In this document: positions 1 through 7,296 of the stretch, piece after piece | How the letters are laid out: every line of letters begins with the position of its first letter | How positions within the stretch are numbered: position 1 is the stretch's first letter | Source: Hornefia porci | GTDB taxonomy: Bacteria; Bacillota; Clostridia; Peptostreptococcales; Anaerovoracaceae | Length of the DNA stretch: 64,000 bases | Assembly (NCBI RefSeq): GCF_001940235.1 | Contig: NZ_MJIE01000001.1 | Span: forward strand, 1,674,001 to 1,738,000 | Direction: 5' to 3' | The notes under the pieces: generated by a model | What the model was told of the DNA's origin: nothing | Seen by the model: the letters and a program-made list of their open reading frames with translations, nothing else | Database searches by the model: none | Translations under genes and position numbers: made by a program

Positions 1-880
1 AATCCTTCAGAACCTGCTCCGCCTGTGTACGCAGAACCTCTGCCTGGGAGAGGAGGGATTCCGCTTCCTTGCGCTCGGCGTCCGCCTTCTGCTGAATTTT
101 CTCATTGATGCGCTGCTGACGGACCATTGCCTCAGCAACTGCGGTCCGGGCGTCTTCCTCTGCCTTCTGACGAAGCTTTACAACCTCTCTGTCTGCTTCC
201 GCCCTCTTTGTCTCGATTTCCCTGGCCGCCGCAGCTTTCTTTGTTTCAATTTCTTTGTCCGCCGCAGCTCTTTTCGCTTCGATTTCCCTGGCCGCTTCTG
301 CCTTTTTCGCCTCCGCATCCATTTTGGCGGCATACCTGATGCCTACGGCTTCCTCCTCCGCCTGCTTCTTTGTTTCCGCGGCTTCCTCCTCCGCTTTCTT
401 ACGCGCGCCGGCTGCCTCATCAGCCGCCGCCTTGCGTCTGGCGTTGGCCTCAGCGAGAGCCTTCTTGCCTTCTTCCACTGCCGCGTTCTTCAGTGCGGCC
501 ACCTCTGCCGCGGTGCGCTGCTGCATCGTCCGGATATTGGAAAGATAGTCATTTGCGGTCTCCTGTGCCTTCTCAAAGATACCGCTCAGAGATGCGGTCG
601 CTTCCGCAATAGACCCCGCTTTATCCATCGTAATTTGGCGATTCTTCAGTTTTTCCTGCGCCTCCGAGAGCTGCTTCGCGGCCTCGTCATACTGCTTTTT
701 CACTGAGCTGAGCTGTCGTCTGGTACTGTTCAGTTTTTCCTGTGATTCTGCCAGAAGCTTATTCGCCTGCGCTCTGGTGACATCCATCTCCTGCTCCAGT
801 GCTTCTTTGTCCTCCGCCGCTCCCCGCAGCAGTTTAATCAGCTGTTCACGTGTCAGGTTCGCCAGTTCTCTGTCATTCAT
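1..880 (-). CDS. Ala/Glu/Lys-rich coiled-coil protein, C-terminus outside window
   Basis: An open frame runs on the minus strand from an ATG at 880 off the left edge, so at least 293 residues are present and the C-terminus is missing. A GGAAGGAG ribosome-binding site lies 9 bases before the start. The product has no signal peptide or membrane segment. It begins MNDRELANLTREQL and soon becomes continuous charged helix: heptad-like Ala/Glu/Lys/Arg repeats, with a quasi-repeat of the type AAxREIExKRA occurring three times around residues 205-240. This predicts a long cytoplasmic coiled coil, structural or scaffold-like. I do not recognise a family; DivIVA-like and SMC-like proteins share such composition but no diagnostic domain is seen. 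The next gene on the same strand (the cob operon) ends 178 bases upstream and is probably a separate unit. Confidence 0.8.
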   Translation of the reverse strand, partial: MNDRELANLTREQLIKLLRGAAEDKEALEQEMDVTRAQANKLLAESQEKLNSTRRQLSSVKKQYDEAAKQLSEAQEKLKNRQITMDKAGSIAEATASLSGIFEKAQETANDYLSNIRTMQQRTAAEVAALKNAAVEEGKKALAEANARRKAAADEAAGARKKAEEEAAETKKQAEEEAVGIRYAAKMDAEAKKAEAAREIEAKRAAADKEIETKKAAAAREIETKRAEADREVVKLRQKAEEDARTAVAEAMVRQQRINEKIQQKADAERKEAESLLSQAEVLRTQAEQVLKD

Positions 881-1057
881 ATCGTCGTACTCCTTCCGTA
901 TATCCCTCCGTGTTTTTTTACAAAAGCTTTTTCATATGTTTTTCGCACAGCGCGGACAGCGCGGCATGCTCTGCTGCGTGCGGTTTCGCGAATGCCGCGC
1001 GTTGTCGTCGGCCGGCGTTGTCGCCGTGAGTCGCTGCCAATCGCCGTGCTGAAAATG

Positions 1058-2776
1058 CTACTCGAAGATTTCCGCAGCGGCAGCCAGTTCCTGAATGATG
1101 CCGATGTGCTGTGGACAGACTTCCTCGCACTGCCCGCATTCGACGCATCTGGATGCCACGCCGCCGTCGCGGGTCTGCCACTCGTAGGTTCCCTGCGCAC
1201 CCGGATCATGATACAGGCTGCGATTGTTCATGGCCTTGAAAATTCCCGGGATCACGATCCCCTGCGGACAGCCTTTGACGCAGTAACCGCAGTTTGTACA
1301 GGGGATGCTGGGCAGACTGCGCATCTCCTCCGCCACCTTTTCCAGGAGCGCCCGTTCATCCTTTGTCAGAGGCTTGCCGCTGTCGGCGGTGTTCAGATTA
1401 TCCTCCATCTGCGCCAGATCCGACATGCCGCTGAGCACCGTCAGAACGCCGGGCAGCCCCAGCGCGAACCGCAGCGCCCAGGACGCCTGACCGGCCTGCG
1501 GATCAGCTTCCTCCAGGAGCTTCGCCGGACCCTCGGGAAGGTTGACCAGATTTCCGCCCCGCACCGGTTCCATCACAATAATCGGCTTGGCGTAAGCCCT
1601 TGCAGCTTCATAGCATTTCCGGGCCTCCACCGCTCCATCCTCCCAGTCCATGTAGTTGATCTGGAGCTGTACAAAATCAACGTCGCTGTGCGCGGCCAGC
1701 ACCTCCTCGAGGCGTTCTGCTTTGTCGTGAAAAGAAAAACCGTAGTTGCGGATCTTGCCTTCCGCCTTCTTCTCCTTCACAAAATCCCAGAGGTGATAAT
1801 CCTCGTAGAAATGCGTTCTGTCCTCGCCGAGATTGTGAAGCAGATAATAGTCGAAGTAGCCCGCTCCGGTGCGCCGCAGAGATGTCTCAAACATCTCCTT
1901 CGCCTCCGCCTCACTCTTCGCCAGAAATGCCGGGAGCTTGGTGGCGAGATAGAAGCTGTCTCTGGGATAGCGGTCCACAAGCGCCTCCTTCGCAGCAGTC
2001 TCCGACTCTCCGTTGTGGTAGCTGTAGGCCGTATCAAAATAATTATAGCCGCGTTTCATAAACAGATCGACCATCTGCTTCACGGTTTCGATATCGATTT
2101 CTTTGTCCTTCATCGGCAGACGCATGAGACCGAAGCCCAGCCGTCTGACGTCCGTAATCTTTTCGTAACTCACTGCTTCTCCTTCCTGTATTTCCACGAT
2201 ATATCCAAATCCCGGCTCGGGAATCCAGTCCCACATGCTGCCGTTTACATCGGGAAACAGCTCCATCATCATCGCGGCAATCACCCCGCCGTGGCAGACC
2301 GTCACCGTGACCGCATCCTGTCCGCCGTGCCTGTGTGACCACATTTTCAGCCGGTGGAGCCCGATCAGCTTCTTTCTGCCGGCAGACACGCGGCTGCGGA
2401 ACGCATTGCGGGACTCCCCTCCGGGCGGCTCCGCATCGCCCGTTTCATCGAAAGCCCAGCGGTCAAACTCCGGATTTCCTTTCATCTCATCGTAGGTATG
2501 GCACTCAAATTCGCCGAACCGCATCTCCTGCAGTTCGGGAATTACTTTGTACTCCCTCTCCCCATAGAGAATCCGCAGGGTCTCCACGGTTCTTCCCAGT
2601 CCGGAAACGATGAACTGAGCGTCGTCCGGAACCTCCGGGTAAACGCCTTTGTCACGAAGACGGCAGAGCGCTTCTCTCCCCTGCGGTGCCAGCGGAATGT
2701 CAACTCCGCCGTAGAACCAGCCTTTAAGGTTTCCCTCTGTCAGACCGTGACGCAGCAGAATCAGTCTGGACACCAT
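1058..2776 (-). CDS. Fusion: histidine phosphatase (CobC-like) + aldo/keto reductase + 2x[4Fe-4S] ferredoxin tail
   Basis: A single uninterrupted 572-aa frame joins two enzymes. Residues 1-200 are a histidine phosphatase (phosphoglycerate mutase superfamily): RHG at residues 9-11, a GEFE segment near 88-91 and the second active-site His in VCHGG (H162). From about residue 207 an aldo/keto reductase of the Fe-S type begins, with FDTAYSYHNGE (Asp and Tyr), ATKLP (Lys) and YYLLHN (His) as the usual tetrad. Its C-terminus carries two ferredoxin motifs, CTNCGYCVKGCPQG (about 493-506) and CVECGQCEEVCPQ (about 544-556). The frame stays open to 2851, but ATG 2776 overlaps the upstream stop in a TAATG, which implies translational coupling. 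As last gene of a cobT-cobU-cobS operon, the phosphatase half is plausibly the alpha-ribazole-phosphate phosphatase (CobC role, inferred). The reductase half has no known step in cobalamin assembly. Confidence 0.88.
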   Translation of the reverse strand: MVSRLILLRHGLTEGNLKGWFYGGVDIPLAPQGREALCRLRDKGVYPEVPDDAQFIVSGLGRTVETLRILYGEREYKVIPELQEMRFGEFECHTYDEMKGNPEFDRWAFDETGDAEPPGGESRNAFRSRVSAGRKKLIGLHRLKMWSHRHGGQDAVTVTVCHGGVIAAMMMELFPDVNGSMWDWIPEPGFGYIVEIQEGEAVSYEKITDVRRLGFGLMRLPMKDKEIDIETVKQMVDLFMKRGYNYFDTAYSYHNGESETAAKEALVDRYPRDSFYLATKLPAFLAKSEAEAKEMFETSLRRTGAGYFDYYLLHNLGEDRTHFYEDYHLWDFVKEKKAEGKIRNYGFSFHDKAERLEEVLAAHSDVDFVQLQINYMDWEDGAVEARKCYEAARAYAKPIIVMEPVRGGNLVNLPEGPAKLLEEADPQAGQASWALRFALGLPGVLTVLSGMSDLAQMEDNLNTADSGKPLTKDERALLEKVAEEMRSLPSIPCTNCGYCVKGCPQGIVIPGIFKAMNNRSLYHDPGAQGTYEWQTRDGGVASRCVECGQCEEVCPQHIGIIQELAAAAEIFE

Positions 2777-3168
2777 TATTTCACCACCTGTGGAATCCCG
2801 CAATAGATCCGGATCACGTGCTCCGCATGCTTTCCGAGGTAGACCAGACACCGTCCGACCTCCTCCCGCCAGGCGCGCTCATCCCTGTTCATCGGCACGA
2901 CCCCCTGGGTCACATCATCCGCCAGTATGATTTTGTCGCTCAGCGCGTCCACGTTGGACACCAGGTACTCCTTGGCCTCGATCCCTTCCCGGACGCAGGC
3001 CAGCACAAAACGGTCGAAATGGTTCAGCGCCCTCGCGTTCAGGTCCACGGACGGCCAGTAGCTGCCGTCGTTCTCGGCGCAGTCGAATATCTCTCCGTCC
3101 GACAGCCCGTATGTTTCCTTTGCGTAATCCAGCTTGCCCTGGAACGCTCCGCCAAATATCAATATCAT
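2776..3168 (-). CDS. Short CobU/CobP-like NTPase (second adenosylcobinamide kinase-type protein)
   Basis: This encodes 130 aa starting MILIFGGAFQGKLDYAK. The N-terminus matches the glycine-rich loop of adenosylcobinamide kinase/guanylyltransferases (usually GGARSGKS), but here it reads GGAFQGKL, with the Ser/Thr after Lys replaced by Leu. The protein is shorter than the 178-aa CobU of the same operon. The downstream part keeps DVTQGVVPMNRDERAWREEVG and ends in RIYCGIP, positions where CobU proteins carry EVGxGxVP and a VxGIP-like end; in those respects it is closer to canonical CobU than its neighbour. An AGAAGGAG site sits 10 bases before ATG 3168; an in-frame ATG at 3216 has no such site. 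The stop overlaps the next start (TAATG). It may divide kinase and guanylyltransferase work with the other CobU, or be regulatory; that is inference. Confidence 0.75.
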   Translation of the reverse strand: MILIFGGAFQGKLDYAKETYGLSDGEIFDCAENDGSYWPSVDLNARALNHFDRFVLACVREGIEAKEYLVSNVDALSDKIILADDVTQGVVPMNRDERAWREEVGRCLVYLGKHAEHVIRIYCGIPQVVK

Positions 3169-3253
3169 ATGTTGTCTTCTCCTTCTCTCGATTTCCCGCA
3201 GTCGCGCCGGCGTCATCGAACAAAGCCCGGGGCGGCTCTGCGTGTCTGTCCGT

Positions 3254-4051
3254 TCAGTTTCCCGCAGTCACCGTCAGTGTCACGATTCCCGCAAACTCCG
3301 ACCAGCAGATCATATATCCCGCGATGTCTCCGCTCATGCCGCCCAGCTGCCTCCGCGCATAGCGTCCGGCGATTCCCGCAGTCACCGCCATTTCGACAAT
3401 CATGAGTATGGCCGGGCGGAGAAAGCTCTGCCGGTACGCCAGTGCCAGTGCGGGCAGAACACAGATCGCGCATAAAACACCGTTCATCACATGCCATTTC
3501 CACTTCCCCGGCTGCCGGTAATCCTCCCTGTACTGGCTGGTGCCGAGCGGCCTGTGCCGCATCACGGCAGCGCCCGACAGGCTGCGGCTGAGCACCGGAA
3601 TCATGAAAAATGTCACACACGGGACTTTGTCCCAGCACACACTCATACACGCATACCACGTCAGCAGCAGGAACATCAGCGTTACCACGGCGAATGCTCC
3701 CACCGTGGAATCCTTCAGAATCCGCTGTTTGTCCTCCATGGGCCGGCGGGAGAGAATCGCGTCGTTGCAGTCCATGAAGCCGTCCAGATGCATGAACCCG
3801 CAGAGAGCGAACAGCAGAAACACCGCCAGAACCGCCGCCAGAGGCGAGGGGACCGCGAGGCCCTGCGGCTGCGCCGCGTCGATGCTCCGCATGCTCCAGA
3901 TCACCAGTCCCCATATGCTCCCGATAACCGCACCGGTCAGAGGCAGGAACGCCAGCATCATGTTCTTCAGCCCGCCGTCCCATTTTTTGTACGGGCAGGG
4001 AAGCGTAATAAAATTCCCCCACGCCATGAAAAAAGCCGTTATAAATTTCAT
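3254..4051 (-). CDS. cobS: Adenosylcobinamide-GDP ribazoletransferase (cobalamin synthase)
   Basis: A 265-aa integral membrane protein of the CobS/CobV family, which joins alpha-ribazole to adenosylcobinamide-GDP in the membrane. The family signature is visible as FMHLDGFMDCNDAILSRR (about residues 86-103), followed by DSTVGAFAV and several hydrophobic segments; length is normal for the family. The ATG at 4051 overlaps the last bases of cobU (ATGA), so the two are translationally coupled. It lies third in the cobT-cobU-cobS operon; a gap of 85 bases separates it from the small CobU-like gene. Function and family are secure. Confidence 0.95.
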   Translation of the reverse strand: MKFITAFFMAWGNFITLPCPYKKWDGGLKNMMLAFLPLTGAVIGSIWGLVIWSMRSIDAAQPQGLAVPSPLAAVLAVFLLFALCGFMHLDGFMDCNDAILSRRPMEDKQRILKDSTVGAFAVVTLMFLLLTWYACMSVCWDKVPCVTFFMIPVLSRSLSGAAVMRHRPLGTSQYREDYRQPGKWKWHVMNGVLCAICVLPALALAYRQSFLRPAILMIVEMAVTAGIAGRYARRQLGGMSGDIAGYMICWSEFAGIVTLTVTAGN

Positions 4052-4584
4052 TTCAGCTCCTTGAAAAATCCGAAACCCGTTTCAATGACCCGGTCGCAGA
4101 CCGCCGCCAGAGTCCGGTCGCAGAGGGCCAGCGCCCGCCGGTAATTCTCCGTCGCCGGGTCAAACACTCTGGCGTCCGAATAGATATAATCCGAGACGAA
4201 CACCGTGCTCCCGGTTTCCCGGGCGAACCGCTCGAGGTCTGCGGCAACCCGTGCTCCCGCATCCGGGTCATACTCGCCCTTCGGCGGAAACATCTCGTTG
4301 GAGAGAAGCGCCGTCACGCTGTCCATCAGAAACACGCCGTTTCTGTCCACGTCAGGTCTGTCCAGAAGAGCGCAGAGATCTGTTCCCTGCTCCAGAGTCG
4401 CGAACCCCCAGCCGTCTCTGGCCGCCAGGTGTCTGCGGATCCTGGTCCGGTCCTCCTGATCCGTCGGAATCATGGTCGCCACGTAATACAGCGCGGCTCC
4501 GCGGTCCGCCGCCATATCCCGGGCCAGTTCCTGGGCGTGAAGGGATTTCCCGTTTTTGCATCCTCCGCTGACAAATATATTCAT
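4048..4584 (-). CDS. cobU: Bifunctional adenosylcobinamide kinase / adenosylcobinamide-phosphate guanylyltransferase
   Basis: 178 aa beginning MNIFVSGGCKNGKSLHAQELA, with an intact P-loop (GGCKNGKS) at residues 7-14 and later IPTDQEDRTRIRRH and FLMDSVTALLSNEMF, which match CobU's nucleotide- and substrate-binding segments. The family phosphorylates adenosylcobinamide and transfers GMP from GTP. The C-terminus (RVIETGFGFFKELK) replaces the typical VxGIPxxxK end, so the guanylyltransferase end may be altered; the small CobU-like protein encoded downstream has the more typical end. The start codon overlaps the cobT stop (TGATG) and the stop overlaps the cobS start (ATGA), so the three genes are tightly coupled. 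Confidence 0.9.
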   Translation of the reverse strand: MNIFVSGGCKNGKSLHAQELARDMAADRGAALYYVATMIPTDQEDRTRIRRHLAARDGWGFATLEQGTDLCALLDRPDVDRNGVFLMDSVTALLSNEMFPPKGEYDPDAGARVAADLERFARETGSTVFVSDYIYSDARVFDPATENYRRALALCDRTLAAVCDRVIETGFGFFKELK

Positions 4585-5726
4585 CAGAAAAAGTTTCCTT
4601 TCTTGATTTCCTCCAGATATCCGGCGTCGATAGAACCCTCCGCCAGAGTCTTCATCAGATCCATGGACGCGCAGCCCGCTTCCATTATCTTGAAGGCGAC
4701 CGGACAGCCGCTGCCTTCGCCCAGCCGCATCCCCAGATCAAACATAGGCTTCAGTCCGAGACGTTCCATCGCGGTGTTGTAACCCACCTCCATGGACTTA
4801 TGAGAGGCGAACATATAATGAGTGACCAGCGGCTGGATCTCCCTCGCCATCACGGCCGCCACAATGGAGATAAACCCGTCGATGACCACCGGCATGCGGT
4901 TGCGGGCAGCGCCCAGATAGCATCCGGTCATGGCGCACAGATCGAAACCGCCGACGGCGGCCAGTTTGCCGATGGGATCCATATCCCGGCACCGGACGCC
5001 AGCGTCCCGGACAATGCGGATTTTCGTTTCCAGACCTTCATTATTCAACCCGCCGCCACGACCCACCAGATCCTCTGCCTCAACTCCGGTCACCGCGCTC
5101 AGCAGACACGAGCTGGTCGTCGTGTTTCCGATTCCCATTTCACCGATACCGCAAAGCTGAATCCCCGCCTTTTTCATGGCATCCGCCGCCTCGAATCCGG
5201 TCAGGATTCCCTGTATCGCCTGCCGGCGCGTCATCGCCGGCTCCTTCGCCAGGTTCTTTGTTCCCCGCGCGATGCTCCGGTTCACGATCTTCACCGGGAT
5301 GCTCCCGTCCTTCGTCAGCATGCTGTCCGTGTACAGTTCCTCCGGGATATCCTCCGCGACGCCCATGTCCACGTCCAGCACATCGATGCCGAAGTAGCGG
5401 GCCTGCGCGCTCATTCCGGTAATCCGCCGGGTAAAGTTGATGGTCTGGCACAAAGTAACGGTCTGGGGCGCGGAAGCCACGCCCTCCGCCACAACGCCGT
5501 TATCACCGCAGAACACGGCGATGCACTGCTTCCGCAGGTCGTTGCCCGTCACGTTTCCCGTGATTCCCGCCATCCGTATGGAAATATCCTCCAGCCGTCC
5601 GAGACTGCCGGGGACCTTCGCGAGTTCCTCCTGGCGGGCCGCCGCCTTCTCCATCGCCTCCCGGTCAGGCGGACAGATCTCCCGGCTTAGCGCTTCTATA
5701 TTTTTCTCATCTTTTTCACAAATCAT
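4584..5726 (-). CDS. cobT: Nicotinate-nucleotide--dimethylbenzimidazole phosphoribosyltransferase
   Basis: 380 aa from ATG 5726, which has a GAGGAG site 8 bases upstream; the frame is open to 5798 without a better start. CobT transfers phosphoribose from nicotinate mononucleotide to the lower-ligand base to give alpha-ribazole phosphate. Family features seen: PGSLGRLEDISIRMAGI near the N-terminus, FCGDNGVVAEGVASAPQTVT, GIGEMGIGNTTTSSCL (glycine-rich substrate loop) and LGMRLGEGSGCPVAF near the C-terminus, whose Glu is the catalytic position. Length is slightly above the usual 350. First gene of the cob operon; no B12 riboswitch can be recognised in the short region before it, which is unusual for such genes in Clostridia. 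Confidence 0.95.
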   Translation of the reverse strand: MICEKDEKNIEALSREICPPDREAMEKAAARQEELAKVPGSLGRLEDISIRMAGITGNVTGNDLRKQCIAVFCGDNGVVAEGVASAPQTVTLCQTINFTRRITGMSAQARYFGIDVLDVDMGVAEDIPEELYTDSMLTKDGSIPVKIVNRSIARGTKNLAKEPAMTRRQAIQGILTGFEAADAMKKAGIQLCGIGEMGIGNTTTSSCLLSAVTGVEAEDLVGRGGGLNNEGLETKIRIVRDAGVRCRDMDPIGKLAAVGGFDLCAMTGCYLGAARNRMPVVIDGFISIVAAVMAREIQPLVTHYMFASHKSMEVGYNTAMERLGLKPMFDLGMRLGEGSGCPVAFKIMEAGCASMDLMKTLAEGSIDAGYLEEIKKGNFF

Positions 5727-5799
5727 GACGCAAACTCCTCGTTTTGTTTTGAATACAAATATCTTATCATATTTTTGTCCAGAAAAAAAGTCGCGCATC

Positions 5800-5828
5800 T
5801 TGAAAGTCGGAACTCCCGTAAATATAAT
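5800..5828 (+). promoter_or_regulatory. Sigma-A type promoter for the EamA transporter
   Basis: TTGAAA at 5800-5805 and TATAAT at 5823-5828 are separated by exactly 17 bases, close to the sigma-A consensus. The expected start of transcription near 5835 falls inside the dyad at 5831-5854. It points toward the transporter at 5878. Confidence 0.7.
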
Positions 5829-5830
5829 CT

Positions 5831-5854
5831 AAGTATACTTACATAAGTATACTT
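5831..5854. promoter_or_regulatory. Dyad operator: two copies of palindrome AAGTATACTT
   Basis: The 10-base palindrome AAGTATACTT occurs at 5831-5840 and again at 5845-5854, separated by ACAT; the whole 24-base unit is nearly its own reverse complement. It covers the expected transcription start of the downstream promoter, which is the usual position for a repressor site. It lies between cobT (minus) and the EamA gene (plus) and could affect both. The regulator is unknown. Confidence 0.65.
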
Positions 5855-5877
5855 GATGAAGAAAGGTTATTGAGTTT

Positions 5878-6807
5878 ATGAACAAGAGACTGAAAAGTGA
5901 CATTCTGCTGCTTCTGACAGCATTCATATGGGGATCCGCCTTTGTCGCTCAGAAGGTGGGCGCAGATATCGGAACCTTTACGTTTAACGGCATACGGACC
6001 TTTATCGGCGGGCTGGCCCTGCTTCCCGTGATTCTGATTCTGGATTCCATGCAGAAGAAGAAAGGAAACGGCGAAGCCCCCGACCCAGCGCAGAAGGCTG
6101 CGGACCGGAAGGTTCTTCTGGCCGGCGGTCTCAGCTGCGGAATCGTGCTGTTCATCGCCTCGACACTTCAGCAGTACGGCATCTTTTTCACCACTGCCGG
6201 CAAATCCGGGTTCATCACATCGCTGTATGCGGTCATCGTACCGTTCCTGGCCGTCGCGACCGGCAAGCATGTGAAGAAAATCATCTGGCTCTGTGTGGTT
6301 CTGGGCGTGACCGGGCTGTATCTGCTGTGCATGACGCCGGGAGAAGCGTTCCGCATTCAGCGGGGAGATTTCTTCGTCCTGCTCTGCGCCTTCGCTTTCG
6401 CCGTGCACATCATGGTTATCGATTATTTCTCGCCAAAGACCAACGGCGTCAAGATGTCCTGCATCCAGTTCCTGACCGCGGGCGCGATCGGAATCGTATG
6501 TATGTTCATCTTCGAGAACCCGAGCATGACGGCGATTCTCCACAGCTGGTTCCCGATTCTGTATGCGGGCGTCTTCTCCTGCGGTATCGCCTACACCCTG
6601 CAGATCGTGGCACAGGCTGACGCGGATCCGTCGGAGGCGTCGCTGATCCTCTGCCTGGAGTCTGTATTCTCCGTCATCACCGGGGCGATCATGCTGCACG
6701 AGAGCATGGCTGTGCACGGTTATCTGGGATGCGCACTGATCTTCGCGGCGGTCGTAATGTCTCAGCTTCCCTCCAGAGAAGAGCGGCTGGCGGCGAAGAA
6801 CCGCTGA
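5878..6807 (+). CDS. EamA/DMT-family transporter
   Basis: 309 aa with about ten hydrophobic helices arranged as two EamA repeats. The first begins LLLLTAFIWGSAFVAQKVGAD; the second follows RGDFFVLLCAFAFAVHIMVIDYF. QADADPSEASLILCLESVFSVITG near residues 242-265 is a typical second-repeat motif. The family exports or exchanges small metabolites (amino acids, nucleosides, sugars); the substrate cannot be told. A GAAAGG site precedes the ATG. The gene has its own promoter and a dyad operator and is divergent from cobT, so co-regulation with cobalamin genes is possible but not shown. A hairpin terminator follows at 6851. Confidence 0.9.
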   Translation: MNKRLKSDILLLLTAFIWGSAFVAQKVGADIGTFTFNGIRTFIGGLALLPVILILDSMQKKKGNGEAPDPAQKAADRKVLLAGGLSCGIVLFIASTLQQYGIFFTTAGKSGFITSLYAVIVPFLAVATGKHVKKIIWLCVVLGVTGLYLLCMTPGEAFRIQRGDFFVLLCAFAFAVHIMVIDYFSPKTNGVKMSCIQFLTAGAIGIVCMFIFENPSMTAILHSWFPILYAGVFSCGIAYTLQIVAQADADPSEASLILCLESVFSVITGAIMLHESMAVHGYLGCALIFAAVVMSQLPSREERLAAKNR

Positions 6808-6850
6808 ACAAAATTGAGTCCTCTGAAACTGCGTTTCTAACGCATTCATT

Positions 6851-6910
6851 AAACACGAACAAAATGCGGACAGTCTACCCATATCGTTTGCATTTTGTTC
6901 GTGTTTTTGC
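6851..6910 (+). terminator. Intrinsic terminator, 17-bp perfect stem
   Basis: Arms 6851-6867 and 6890-6906 pair perfectly over 17 bases around a 22-base loop and are followed by a T tract (6904-6908). The long A/T-flanked stem could work in both directions, but only the upstream transporter needs it. Confidence 0.7.
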
Positions 6911-6961
6911 TGAAAGTGAAAAAATATTCGTTATTTCCGAAGGACAGAGACGAATAACTTC

Positions 6962-6991
6962 TTGAATCCGCCTTCTGAAGACGTGTATAAT
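6962..6991 (+). promoter_or_regulatory. Promoter of the purine permease leader
   Basis: TTGAAT (6962-6967) and TATAAT (6986-6991) with an 18-base spacer. Transcription would start near 6998, within the 5' arm of the first multi-hairpin domain, giving a leader of about 300 nucleotides before the permease ATG at 7297. Confidence 0.6.
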
Positions 6992-7103
6992 AATTAGTGT
7001 CTGCTCATTAAGTCCCCGTCGGACTTAATGGGCGCTGACGGCAGTTTGTCAGCAGCGCCGTGGCGCAAAATCCAACGGAAAGATGCGCCGGCAGACACTA
7101 ATT
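6992..7103 (+). ncRNA. Candidate structured leader domain 1 (three hairpins closed by an outer stem)
   Basis: An outer 13-bp perfect inverted repeat (6992-7004 with 7091-7103) encloses three hairpins: 7006-7015 with 7021-7030 (10 bp, 5-base loop), 7031-7037 with 7053-7059 (7 bp), and 7062-7067 with 7084-7089 (6 bp). The result is a cloverleaf-like four-way junction. It is not a tRNA and does not carry the conserved core of the purine riboswitch. It may be a cis-regulatory RNA of the permease or a nested palindromic repeat element; the sequence alone does not decide. With the predicted start near 6998 only about 8 bp of the outer stem would be transcribed. Confidence 0.5.
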
Positions 7104-7110
7104 GATGCTT

Positions 7111-7245
7111 GTGCTCAGGGATTCGGCCGTTTCCGAATCCCGCTGCCGCAGGCTTTTCGGATGAAACGCTTGAAAACCCTGCGGCGGGCCACCGAATATG
7201 CTCTCTGTATTATTGATATTTCAAGCATATTCGATGACTGAGCGC
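7111..7245 (+). ncRNA. Candidate structured leader domain 2 (three hairpins closed by an outer stem)
   Basis: Directly after domain 1, GTGCTCAG (7111-7118) can pair with CTGAGCGC (7238-7245, one G-U pair), enclosing hairpins 7119-7126/7133-7140 (8 bp), 7145-7152/7178-7185 (8 bp) and 7193-7202/7224-7233 (10 bp). It has the same three-hairpin plan as domain 1 but a different sequence. The permease start codon lies about 50 bases downstream with an AAGGAG site outside the structure. No known riboswitch class was recognised. Confidence 0.45.
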
Positions 7246-7296
7246 GCATTAACTATGTCTTTTTATTATTCATTCAACTAAAAGGAGAAAGAGTTT

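Noticed and set aside
992..2338. 448-codon plus-strand open frame
   Set aside because: Antisense to the phosphatase/reductase fusion; no ribosome-binding site or recognisable domain.
5727..5877. Cobalamin riboswitch upstream of cobT
   Set aside because: The gap is only about 150 bases and lacks the B12-box sequence.
5839..6882. 347-codon minus-strand open frame
   Set aside because: Antisense to the EamA transporter; hydrophilic and compositionally odd, no homology recognised.
6992..7245. Purine riboswitch or tRNA-like gene
   Set aside because: The conserved purine-riboswitch core and tRNA invariant bases are missing, although the structure and context are suggestive.
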